A DNA stretch of 64,000 nucleotides from Nectonema munidae (lineage: Eukaryota; Nematomorpha; Nectonematoida; Nectonematidae): the NCBI GenBank assembly GCA_030549495.1, contig JAUIRK010000105.1, positions 434,001-498,000 on the forward strand. The letters run 5' to 3'. Below, piece by piece: positions 36,321-48,300 of the stretch; the first letter of the stretch is position 1; each line of letters opens with the position of its first letter. A program made the position numbers and the translations under genes. A model generated the notes under the pieces. The model did not search any database. It was not told the origin of the DNA and was given only the letters and a program-made list of their open reading frames with translations.

Positions 36321-37420
36321 AATAAAACCTTGGCTCAGGGACACCTCAAAAATAAGGACAATTCATTGAGGACCGTTTTTTATAGGTTTTTATATACTAT
36401 ATTTTTGACAAAAATATTGCTATTAAGGACAACTTTTCCATTTAAAAGCTACTTGTATCAAATTGGTTGTTGTTTATTGATCCAAAATACAACAGTTTAG
36501 CTAACAAAATAAGAAAAAGTATGCATAATAATCTTTTAACTGTTTGTAGTACCCTTATAATATGAAATGAATGGAGTAAAAATGGTTGTGCAACATTGAT
36601 AAACAAGTCTACATTTCACCATTGTAAGATGTTTGTGCATAGGTTTTATATCTTGATTCATCTCTTCATGCAGATTGCGGCTACTTTGCTATGAATGTTT
36701 GTTTCGACATCACTTTTTGCATAATAATGGTTAACTGCATATGCAAAAAATGGTTATGCAAGATTGATAAACAAGTTTATACTGTACTAGTGCAAGATAA
36801 TTTTTGCAAAGATTTCAGCCTTATTTGTCTCTTTATTTAGATTGCTGCTTTGTTATAAATTGCTATTTCCATATCACTTTTCAGAATTTTATATCGAACA
36901 AAAGGGACATCACTGCTTCTATTTGTTCTTATAACTAGTTATATAGCCTCATTTAAAAACGAAATGAATTGCCTTTGAAAAAAAACTCTCAGTAATCAAA
37001 AAAATATTCTGGTAAAAAGAGCTTGCGCAGACTTGCTTATGAATTTGGTTGTAGTAAAAACCAAATCAGTTGAATATTAGAAAATCAAAATGAAATTGAA
37101 GCTCAAAACTTCAACAATGTTAATTATAATGGAAAAAGGACATAGCCACGACCATTTCAAGAAATAGAAGAACTATGGTGTTGGTATTGTCATTGTAGAA
37201 ACATCAATGTACCCGTAACCGGACCTCTGTTGCAAGAGCAAGGGCGAAAAATAGCAGAAGCTAAAAATGGCAGTCATTCAAAGCTTCAAATGGTTGGCTT
37301 CATAATTTTAAAGTTTTTCGCAATCTACATTGTGCCATGATCTCTGGTGAAACACGAGGCGTTAGAGACGGCGGTATACTTTCTAACTTCAAGTCTTTTT
37401 AATCAGTATATTGTGAGATG
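36320..37420 (+). pseudogene. pogo/Tigger-like transposase fossil
   Basis: Between about 36980 and 37370 the translation, in broken frames, shows LRLAYEFGCSKNQIS (a first HTH) and ELWCWYCHCRNINVPVTGPL. LQEQGRKIAEAKNGS, FKASNGWLHNFK and MISGETRGVRDG follow in order. This is the CENP-B/Tigger DNA-binding layout ('W......G.P..GP.L...A..' then 'F.AS.GWL..F' then 'SGE'). The DDE domain is absent. The noncoding stretch at 36613-36900 holds a ~140-bp unit and a diverged second copy of it. Confidence 0.75.
36613..36754 (-). repeat. ~140-bp repeat, arm 2 of the inverted pair
   Basis: Inverted, near-identical partner of 31627-31768. A third, much more diverged unit follows directly in tandem at about 36755-36895 (GATAAACAAGTTTATACTGT against GATAAACAAGTCTACATTTC). 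Confidence 0.85.
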
Positions 37421-37754
37421 TTTTTAGCATATCCCTTTTTATGGAATCTTTAAAACATTTCATTTTATGTTAAAAAATCATGATGGCCAGTACCATTTCC
37501 CTCCGAAAGGGGTAAATATAAAGTTGATTTTTCAGGCCATTATTCCCTTGCGCATACGCAATTCTACCTTTTTATTGAATAAAAACTTTGCTTAAATAAT
37601 TATTTTATTGTCTACAACTTTTATTTCATAAAGTATCTGTAAACTCTTATTTATAAAAACTTTCTGGACTAGTTTCTTTTTTTCACAGCAGTCCAGAACA
37701 CACTTAGAGTTTGTCTCTGAAAGTTAAAAGGAAGAGTTTACTCATGATTGATCT

Positions 37755-40700
37755 CTATGAGCTTCTCTTGAAGATTTTGGATTCTTCTGAAAGATTCTCC
37801 GCTTGGATATCGAAGGGTCTTCGCAAACATTTGTATTTCTCATGCAGCTCTCCACCCGGAATATAACTGTCAAACTCCTCACTCAATTTTTCAAGGGACC
37901 CAACTATGACACTTTGTGCGGCCAGAAGTGAGGTGTCTTTTTCATCTTCCAGAAAAAGGTTCAAAAGTTGAAAGAACTCAGTTTTTGCTTGTTCACTCTT
38001 TTCTTTCCCCAGCCTCATCTTTGCTTTGAAAGCCTTGAAATTTTCTAACACGGATTATAATCTCATCTTTTCCTTGCATGGACATATTCAGCAAATTCAA
38101 CTCTGAAAATATGTCTGACAGATATGCCAGTTTATGCAACCACTTTCGTTCTGTTCTCAGTACATGTTTCTTCTCGTTTTTGAAGATTTCAACCTCTGCA
38201 CGCATGTAAAGCACCCTCTGAAGTACTTTTCCTCGTGATAGCCTCCTAACAGAGGAGTAGTAAAGCAGATGTTTATATTCGGATCTCATAACAGAGCATT
38301 TTTAACTAAACAGCCTTGAATTCAATGCTGGTGATTTAATAAAATTTACTATTTGAATAACATCTTCGATAACAGTGTTAAGCTCAAGTGACATTTATCG
38401 AGAAGCAAAGTTTTATCTGTGAAGCAGGCAATGAGTCGCTATCACTGTGGGCTGACTTGTTTTACTCTGGCAGTGAAATACTGACGTTGACCTAACATTG
38501 GAGGTGCTCCACCCGCGCACACACTGTAGCACTGATCCCATTTTTCTGAAACCCTCAACCAACTTGAAAAGATCTTCACCTGATGTTATCTCCAGTGATT
38601 TACAGAACGGAAAGTTTTCTTTAATGTCACTCTTCCTTTCGTTAGCATCGTCACCGACTTCAGTTGACTCATTCAACTCGAAGCTAAATTTTCCAGCGAC
38701 ATCTCTTGAATTCTTCGGTTGATTGTAGCGAGTGAACACCGGTAAATTTTTACGGAAAAAATATAGTTTACCGAAACTCTATTACCGGTAAATTAGCTAA
38801 TATAAAAAATATTTTTGTACAAAGATATAGGTAACTTCTCTTCTTTGCTAACAACGAACAGCATTAACATGTGTTTTCTGTTATAATGATTATTATTATT
38901 AAAGCCTTCTATACCGTGATCATCTGTAAAGTGTACTGTTCTTTTTCATCCATAATCATTATTATTATCATCGTCATTACAGTTGTTTGAAGTCTTTGTC
39001 TGCTAAGTATTTTTTGTTTGTAAGTTTGAATATTTTGTTTAACTTTTTTATCAAGTCATTAATGCGGTTGTCGCTACTTTTTTACAATAACTTATTTTAT
39101 CATGAATAAAAAGAAACCAAATGTTTAGCAACATTTTTTAAGAAAAAATAAAGATGAAGCTGAGTGTTTAGGATGTAATAAAGTATTAAAATCTGATGAA
39201 GTTTCGACTTCTGGTTTGAAAGCTTACCTGAGTAAAGTCCATAATTTGAACAACCAATCTGAAAATAAAACAGGCCATTCTAGCAAAATGAACAAAACTT
39301 TAGAACAATTTATAACTAAGAAATCTCTTGATTACAAAATTGTTAAATTGGCATGTAAGGATGGCTTTAGTTTTAGACAAATTGCATCAAGCGAATTCAT
39401 TCAAAGACATTTGGCAACAAATACGTGTGACAAAATACCACCAACAAGTGGAGCCGGGGTTAAAAAATGGTTATAAAATACTATGAGACAGAAAAGGCAA
39501 AGCTAGCAGAATACTTTTTACATAAAGTTCGACATGGGCGTCGTTTTTCACTTACAATAGATGAATATACATCTTTACAGAATCGTCGCTTTATTAATAT
39601 TAATGTATATGATAAGAGTAAACATTAGTCTCTCCGATTATTAGCAATTTTTGGTTGCTTAAACACTGATATAATTACTTTTCTGGTTAAAGAGCGATTT
39701 AGATTGTCATATAGTAGGTGTGACTACAGACGGTGCTTCATTGATGGTAAGGAAAATCAATTCATTCATCAACAGTGTTTTGCACACGCTTGTCACCTGA
39801 CTATCTGTGATATTTTCTTTGGAAAAAAGCAACCTGTAGTAGAAGAAACAGAAATACCATTCACAGAAGAGACAGAATTCAATCACATTCTTGAAGATTC
39901 GGACTTCTATTGAGGTTGATCAATCTAGCAATCCGAATTTCAGATCTTCTGTTCAATTCAACATTAGCAATAGACACTCAATGCTTGAAAGATATGAAAA
40001 GAAATTTTAAACAAAAATAAAAAAGTAAAACTTTCTCAACCTAATTTAAATAAAAAAATGAAATTATTTGAAGTGACTGAAAATCTTGAATTGCTCTACC
40101 AAACTTTGGTAACAATTAAACCATAGAATGAGAGAGCGCTTTTTCTGCTCCTGGATATTTTACGTCCAAACTTCCCTCTCAGTTAGCTCCCAAAACATTA
40201 GATGCATTATGCTTTTTGCGTTGTTTCTTTAATAGTAATAAATAAAGCAATTTTTTCTAACATATAAACAATTTTCAAAGATAAATTTAAAAAATGATTT
40301 TATGGTTGTTATTGTTTTATTCCATTTGCAGAAATTTAAACAAAATTTGCTGTTCAAATTTTAAATTATACATTAGAAATAGTATAAAATATAGATATAA
40401 ATTTGTATTAAGCACCTTGTAATAATGCACTTAAAACAGAATAATAAATTAACAAGATAAAAAAACCGGTAATGATATTTTGATGTCCGTAGTTTCCCTG
40501 TATTCAAAAGTTTGGTAATGTTTACTCCCTAGTTGATTGTGTTATCTGACAGGGGAATAGCTTCAATTTTACCACTTCAGCATCTCCAAGGGTGGTACAA
40601 ACCATAACAAGAGCTGCTGGCTTTACTAACTTTTCTCTAATTGTGTTAGCAATTTTTTTACAACGAGATTGGATGTAAGTGTTGGTTGTTAAACGGAATA

Positions 40701-40985
40701 CACTCCCTTGTGCATAGAGTTGTCTAACCGCTGACGTTTAAGTTCTTCTTTCCTCTTAAAATACTCAAGATCATTCCCTGCCAGAGTTGGGAATTTTCAC
40801 AGGAGATGGCGCTTGAGATTATTTTCTTTAAGCGAGTCGTGGATGAGTACTTCCCTGCATACAACGCATTGTGGTTTTTCGTTTCCGTCATTAATGAGAC
40901 ACGTAAATCCAGTGCTAAGAAATTTTTCTTTGTACACCCGTGTTCTGAAAATCACATAAGAATCTGAATCGAAATATAAATTAAA
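37755..40985 (-). pseudogene. ZBED5/SCAND3-type hAT transposase, split by a nested hAT
   Basis: Reading the minus strand from 40985: YFDSDSYV, then a BED finger with FTCLINDGNEKPQCVVCREV and the downstream HDSLKENNLKRHLL. A short PCQITQSTRE segment follows. After the nested hAT (40531-38726) come KFSFELNESTEVGDDA, IKENFPFCKSLEITSGEDLF, VIATHCLLHR and SRGKVLQRVLYMRAEVEIF. LAYLSDIFSELNLLNMSMQG and the C-terminal helical region end near 37755. This order is that of ZBED5/EPM2AIP1-like hAT transposases. Frames are broken in several places and the final dimerisation block was not found. The element's own outer ends were not located. The LINE at 40985-42890 sits immediately 5' of the BED finger. 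Confidence 0.82.
38726..40531 (+). mobile_element. Nested hAT element with exact ends
   Basis: The ends are TAGCGAGTGAACACC and, inverted, TAGGGAGTAAACATT, with the 8-bp duplication GTTGATTG on both sides (38718-38725 and 40532-40539). It interrupts the minus-strand ZBED5-type transposase. Its own plus-strand transposase starts near 39102 (MNKKKPNV) with a BED-like LKAYLSKVHNL. Next come TLEQFITKKSLDYKIVKLAC and IASSEFIQRHLATN, GVTTDGASLM, CFAHACHLTICDIF, and the C-terminal FSAPGYFTSKLPSQLAPKTL. Several stops and frame changes and a missing middle make it inactive. Confidence 0.9.
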
Positions 40986-42890
40986 TTACTAGCCCATCCC
41001 TTTTGCACGCAAAACTCCCATCCATGAGGTTGGGTGTAGGTAGGACTTCTCCATATGCTTGCGAAAGGCTTGAAAAGGTATAAAGTTGAAGTTCGAAAGA
41101 ATTGTATTGATTGGGAATGAGGGACTTTGGAAGTGTAGAAAGCTAGATTTTTGAGGTGGTATTTGAAGGATGATTGATTGAGCAAAGGTAGTAGGTGGGT
41201 GTTTAAGAATATAGGTCTTAAATAAAAGAAAATAGTGTAGTTATTTTTTTTTTTAATGTTAGTTTATGTGGTATAAGAAGTCTCTAGGTTCAGAGATTGC
41301 AAGTTTGACTCTATGAAGATAATGAGAGTGTTTAGGTCATTGAGGAGGTTCGGATATGAAAGTAGTTCGTAGAAATTAGATGGGGCGATTGAGAGTTTTG
41401 ACGGATAGTGAAAGAAATAAAGTTTTTGCGTGGTTGTAGTGGCAGCAGGAAAGTAGAAGATGATGAAATTTTTTTGTCGATTGCAGGTGAATCTACTTAG
41501 ATTGCTTGTTGATTTTTTGATGCGGTAGAGATAGGAATTGCAGGGGCAGTGTTCGGATAGAGCCATCTGATTAGCGGTCGAGGTAGGAAGAATTTCATTT
41601 TTGACCAAATGTCCAGAAATTGCTTTGGATTGTTTATATGTTGGAAGAAAATGGATGGTGAGGATTGGATGAGTTCTTGTCTAAGGTATTGAGTGTTAGA
41701 TCTAAGTAGAGAGGTATAGGTTTCTAGGGAAATGAGATGACCTGGATGTAAGGAGTATTTGGAGGTACTTTTTTTAGCTAACTTATCTACATAAGTGTTT
41801 TTTGGAATGTTTGAGTGAGCTGGCCACCAGTAGAGGTGTATTTCAAAGTAATTTGATAAGTAGGTGAGTTTAGAAACAACGGTGTATGTTAAGAATGAGA
41901 TGTTGTGTCTGAGGCTTAGGTCTTTGATGATGTTTTGTGAGTCTGTAAAAAAGTGTAGTGTGTTGTAATGTCTAAAGGAGAACTTATTTTTGCTTATGTA
42001 ATGGCAAGCATGTAGAAGGGCATAGCATTCACCACTATATATTGAAAGAAACGGATCAATGGCAGACATTTTTGAGTAAAAAGGGAAAGGAAAATATGCC
42101 TTTGAAGAGTGCAAAAGCATAGGAGGATTTGTTTACGGTTTTTGAGGTATCCAGGAATATTCTTAATGAAATTGAGCTAAAGTTGGACCGTGTCGTAATT
42201 AGAAGTTTAGCGATGGGTTTTATGAAACAGTTGTGAAGAGAGAAAAGTAATGGTTTGGAAGGGTGAAATAAAGGTAGTGAATTGATTTTGGGTTGGATGG
42301 GAATGTTGTTAAGTGAAGACTAAAATTGTTGGAGTAAGGATTTGTAGTAAGTTTGAAAGGCAGTAATTTGAGTGTTATGGAAATAGAAGGACTTAAGATA
42401 AGAATTTGGTTCGATGCGTGTCATGATATATTTTTTGGTAACTGTTTGTTTGAGATGAAGGGTTAAAGTAAGTCAGTTCGTGAAAAATTCTAAGATTCTA
42501 GTAGCGGAAGTTTTGTAGGCCCTGGTCATTGTGATGAAGCAAAGGCTCATATGATGAGGGGTGGTTTAATGATAGGCCCCATGAAAGAATGCCATACTCA
42601 AGCGTAGGTAGGATGATTGATTTATATATAAAAGATGAGTGTTGAATACTTAGACCCCATTTATAAGATACAATCTTACTAAGAGAGAAAAGAGCTGAAG
42701 ATAGTTTGTTGTATAGGTTTTTGAAGTGGGATGACCATTTGAGGTTTGATTGAAAGGTGAGCCCTAAATATTTCATGGAGGAAGATGGTTGGATGAGGAT
42801 ATCGCTGTATGTTAATAGTGCGAGGTGAGGGGAATGTGTTCGTGTGAAGTGTATAAGAGTTGATTTTGTGGAATTAAATTTTACTTTTAA
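40985..42890 (-). mobile_element. 5'-truncated LINE with RNase H domain
   Basis: At the 5' end (about 42890-42498, minus strand) is the last part of a reverse transcriptase: KFNSTKSTLIHFTR, MKYLGLTFQSNLKWSSHF and LPTLEYGILSWGLS. The 42120-41497 ORF holds an RNase H fold: YSGECYALLHA, FFTDSQNIIKDLS and YWWPAHSNIPKNTYVDKLAK. These give the four acidic/His positions expected. A frame change separates the two parts, another follows the RNase H domain, and the tail ends near 40985 in TAATTTAATTTA. RT plus RNase H points to the I/LOA/Jockey group of LINEs. Usual length would be 5-6 kb, so about two thirds is missing. Confidence 0.85.
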
Positions 42891-45329
42891 TGAATCGGCT
42901 GCAAAAGCTCTTTTGGGCTATTTATTTCCTTTTCCGAACAACTCCTTTTTAAAAGTCAAGCAAGAAATTTAAAAACTTAATGACATGTTTAGATAAAATG
43001 AAAAAATCCGAATTATGTTAAAATTAACACTCCTTATATAACAAAACTTTCCAAAATTTGAAAGATTCTGAATTTAAGATGCATATTCTAAATCATATAA
43101 TTAGATTTTATCATTGATTTTCATGGCTAATAATCGATAGCTACAAAAAGCTGCAAAAAATTGATTCTCTCCTGCAAAATATTTATCAGAAAATAGTCTT
43201 TGGATAAATAATCATTTTTATATTTTAATTAATTTGGTTATTTATCTATTTTTTATTATTAATATATATTTAGTTAGTTAAATAATTAGTTAAAATTGGT
43301 TTATTAAATTAATATAAATTCTAAAATCAACTTAAAATTCATGTATATTAACCATTTGAAGTCTTATTTAAAATTTTGAAGACTAATTGTCTGCTTTCTT
43401 CAACAATAGAATTAAAAGTAGACTTTATTTTCTTCGGACACGTATTGCTAAAAAAATCTTCTCTTTGTTACGTTTATTTGACAAAATTTTTTAATGGAAT
43501 TTAGGGAAAAAATTGATTCCACTTTTTTGTAAGAAAATTTTATATTTAGTATGTGCATATGAAAAGACGAAAATATTTATTGAAGCTAAATTGAAGAAAA
43601 TATCCCATACTAAATATATCTGAGCTTCTTCCTGGAAAGAAATTATAATTTTATGTTAAATTGTAAAACAAAATCTAAATAAGTCTATAGTATTGTTTCG
43701 TAAAAAACACGAAAAAAAAGTTGTTCCTAGATGTGCATTTAAAATCATTAATTCCCCACTTCCTTTTTTTTCTTGCTAAGTCTGCCATCAGCGTATAATG
43801 AAAAAGATTTATCTTAATCAGCGATGTTGATAAAAAAATTTACTAAGAATCATAAAAAAGTTGTAAAAACCTAATGTTCTACTCTTCTCCGTTTACTTGT
43901 TTGTCTTTAATTTACGGGTTTTGATTGTTTTGGGGCTTGTCCCTCAACTCTTTACACCTTTTCAGGCATTGCAACGACAAAAAAATAAATACGCGTGATT
44001 AATATCATTACCAATCTTGCCAAAAAATTATTGCTGATTCTAAATTCATTCATCTTCAACCTCATAAATTTGACAACTACATACTTGTTGAATACAGTTC
44101 TATTGATCCTCTACCCGCTATAATATCTCATTTTAGATTGTAGTGATTTCGTCATTTGCACAAATGTTTTTTGGCAACTGACCCTTAATAAAAAACGTGA
44201 TGATGTAATTGGCATGCAAAGCATATACTATGAGCGTAAAAAATGTTAAGTTTCCTCTATCTCCATTTGTTTAGTGTGCACACTCTTTCTCCCCTTTTAA
44301 ATAACAAGTTGCTTAAAAGAACGACCCAAAAGTAAACTATCATTTTCCTTGGGACGTTTCTTTATTATATTGTGTGCGTTTTGTTTTGTCAGAATGAATT
44401 TCTTACTATCTTCTTAATTATTTTTGAGAGAAGGAAAACGGGGTAAACTCATTGTGGCGTTATTGGAATACTAAATTAGCAACTAAATTTCAATTTTTAA
44501 AACACTTTAATTTGCAATTAAAATATTTAAAATGTATAAATCGCAACAGATATTAGTAACTATTGCTGTTTTTTAGCTGTTTTTTAGAATTCGTATTCTA
44601 AGCGTAATTATAACAAATTTAGAACCCTCTAATTATTATTAATAAAAAAATCATATTTGTCTATCCACTTTTAACCTGTCTCTATCAATTTAACTCAGAA
44701 AAAAAAAATTTTCTTTAAAATATCAAAATAATCCTTTATTTAAAAATATAATATACATTATTAAAATGTAATCTAAGGTACAATAATAATACATATTGAA
44801 AATTGCTTTTACTAGTATCTAAATGATTTTAATATCTAAAAAGGATTAAACATAGGAAAATTAATGCTTCTAAGTTTGAAAGTCTCTAAAAGTGTTTTTT
44901 ATATCATACGTTTCAAAGTTGAATAAAAATGATATTGGAAATTTATTATCCAGTTAATTTTCCATAAGCATTAAAAATTGGTTTCCTCAACAAAAGATCC
45001 AACATTAGACAATGATATGAAAGCGAAAACATAGAGTAATATATCAGTGATTTGGTTATTTTGAAATTAAACATAACTTGGTTTATTCTCAAAGAGTCAA
45101 TGGAGTTGTGTAAATTTTGTGTTATAATGAAGCATCCAATCAAGCATAGTAAAGATATACTTTAGTCTTTTTTTCTAAACTGTTTTGAGAAAAAAGCAAA
45201 TTTATTGTTGAATCAAAATGAATATATAAAAAAACATTGTACAGTAAATAGCATTATTTAATTATAAAATAAATTTGATATTTTATTTCAAAAAATTTCA
45301 AAATATCTTGCTCAATTCTAAATTAAAAA
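42891..45329. other. AT-rich intergenic stretch
   Basis: I found no exon, no bounded repeat and no RNA gene here. It probably contains the promoter and 5' UTR of the AIG1-like gene near its right edge. An ATATTTAGTATG/CATACTAAATAT inverted pair at about 43540-43615 is the only structure noticed. Confidence 0.45.
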
Positions 45330-48300
45330 ATGATTACTAATTTTATTTTCCATCTTTTTAGTTTTTTATTCTTTTCTTATTGCTTTTATTTTAATATTTT
45401 TTATGTTCATTTGAAAATAGATAATGCTCTTTCCTTTAATTCCTTAAAATATCTAACTATTTGGTGTTTAGTAATTTTTTATATTTATAACTTTAAAAAT
45501 ATAATACAAAAAATAGTCTTCGAGTACCAGAATTTAAAGACTAATCGTCCGTTTTTTTAACCCTTCTTTGCAATATTGGACTTAGGTATCCAATAAAGTA
45601 AAAAAATTTTGTTTAAGTGATTAAAAAATTATTATTTTTTTTATTTTGTTAAACTAATAGGAAACGAAAGCAGACGATTAATTCTTGAAATTCAATAATG
45701 ACAGTTACACCCCCTTTGTGAAATTGCCCATTCCATGAAATTTAATTTTATGCCCGAATCTATTTATAACTAGTTTAAGGCAGAAAAAGCAATACTAAAT
45801 TAAAAAATACAATTTTAATTATTTATACCTATTTGCTATACAAAGAAATTGGTATAAATAAATTATGACAATGAAAAACTCTAAAAATAAATATTAAGAC
45901 ATTATTATAAATTCTCATTTCTTGAAGTACATGAAGGGAACATCATGAATTTGTCCATTTCATGAAAAGGGCAAACCTGCAATTTTATAAACGGTGTGTA
46001 GCATATATAAGGACAAAGTTTTTAGATTTTATAATGATTTTCTCAGACATGTTCTGTAGAATAACTGTTTTCTCAAATTTAAATATATTTAATTCTTTTA
46101 GATTTCGCAAATCGTGAGTTCTTTTTTAGCCTGTCTCTTTTCTGTTTTTTCACAATTCCACTTTCTCCACAAATTCAGAAGTATTTGGCATCAAGTAGCT
46201 GCCTTCCCACTCGCACTGGTATTTTTTTATTCATGCTGTAAATTTGCTAAATAAAATCAAAATAAAGGTAAAAAGTAAAGGTACTTATTAATTTCATGCA
46301 TGATGAAACTAATCAAAATCCTTAGGAATTTTAAGTGTGGGGTGTTTTCATCGAGAAGGCACAATGGCACCATATCAAACTATGAGGAAAGTAGGCTTGA
46401 TGCGGGATCGAACCCAAGACCTTAAGTTTTCCAAGCTCAGTTATCAAACCGACCTTACTCACTCCCCTTAAATAGTCAACATAAATATTTCGAAAGTATG
46501 GTGCTCAGAAGGGTGGTAAGTTTGCATACTCTACGATTTTGAAATTAAGAAATTTTAATAAGTAACATTATTTTGCCTTATATGTTGGTATATAAGTCGT
46601 CCCCTAGGTTTAAAAACAAAATGTGAAATGCCAATGTATGTTCTCTGTATGGAGCGAACCAAGTTTTAAACACATAAGTTATGTCGGAATTCATCAAGAA
46701 ATGAATAAAACTTCATCATTTTAATTTCAAGATAAATTAATTTACAAAATAAGAAAATAATTTCATTTACAAAAGATATCTAAAGATATATAGAAAAGTT
46801 TGGCTGAAGATAAATAAATGTGCTCAAAGGTCGACTTAAACGTAAAAATTTTTGACTTTTGCTAATGATTTATTAAAAAATAATTTGACAAGTTCACTCG
46901 ATTCTGCTACAACTCTCGAAATGGATCAAAATCGATTCCCAAATTCAACTGCCATTATAACTCCATATGTGGAATAAGATTCGAAGAGTTCGAATCCAAT
47001 CTGTATATTTTCCACCAATCATGTTGACGAATTAGTAAGCTTCACAGATGAAATCATTCACTGATAAATTCAAAACTAAATGTACTTTAACAACAGATAG
47101 TTCAGATGCATGAGATCACGCATTTTAAATTTACATTTCATTTCTTTTATAAGATTGAATGTTAAAATTTTGAGAGTTCTAATATTTTTTAACAAATATT
47201 GAATTCGTAATTTGAATAATTTTTATACTTTTCATTTTGGGTCAATTTAAAAAGAATCTAAAAAAATATATTTTTTTTAAATTTAATTAAAATTTATGCT
47301 TTTGTGCGTTTTGTTAACATTTATCAGTTGTTCAAGTGCTTAGCAGAACTCCCAAGTTTCCATTTTAATTTATAGGAAACCACGCGTGAAAAGGTTTAAG
47401 AAAGTTAGATATGTGTACAGCAGAGAATTGAGAGTAAAAAGGAAAATGCAATTGTCAAACCTTGTTCTTTTGCTTTTAGATTGTTTGTTCCGAATTTTGG
47501 ATCCTTCACACGATCAACTCCGATTGGGTTTTGCCGAAAAGTATCCAGCCCTTCTTCCCCGCTTTTTTGAATCACGGATTCGTAAGACTTCTTCCAATAC
47601 TCGTTTATTTTAGGGCATCTCTCTGTCTCGAGGAATGGCAGTTGTTTTACACTATTACGATTCATGTGTCATCGTTGTATAGAGAGGATAAAAAATGGGC
47701 ATTTTATAGCGTTTTGTTTGATTTTTTTACGTTGAAATTAAAGTTGGGTGGAGAATTTAAACGAGTTGTAGAATTCGTTGAAACCTGAGCACTTTATGAT
47801 AAATTGCACTACCTGTCTATTTTTTATATTTGAGCATAATGTACGTTCCGAACCTACCGATATCTCTTTCTAAATCATTTGATGGGTTGAACGCTAAGTC
47901 AAAAGGTATTTTTCAGCATGGTAAAAAAACTATAAGACAAAAATCTTACATAAAGAGACAATTTCATAATGGTAATTTTTGTTTTATATCAAGCCTATTT
48001 AAAATACACTTTTTAGCTTGGTATTTGAAGTCTTCAAATATATTTATGCAATGATTCTGGAAATATTTACAAGCGATATCAGATTAATTTTGGGTAAATG
48101 TCCCTATTGAATCTCATTTGGTGACATTTCACATTTTAAAAATAAATTTACATGATTTTTCACCGATCATATAACTTTTTTAAATAAATTTTTTATTAAA
48201 AAATCAAAAAAAATTAGCTTAGTTTTTCAGCTGTCAATCCACAAAAATATGTCCATTTTAAAGTTTTAATAAGACAAAACAAAAAAAATAATTGCATTTA

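Noticed and set aside
40100-40250. Separate gene suggested by FSAPGYFTSKLPSQLAPKTL
   Set aside because: This is the C-terminal dimerisation block of the nested hAT transposase, inside exact terminal repeats.
47386-47613. 75-aa plus-strand ORF overlapping an AIG1-like exon
   Set aside because: It is a different frame of the real exon 47480-47581. The family-conserved frame reads SIQPFFPAFLNHGF.
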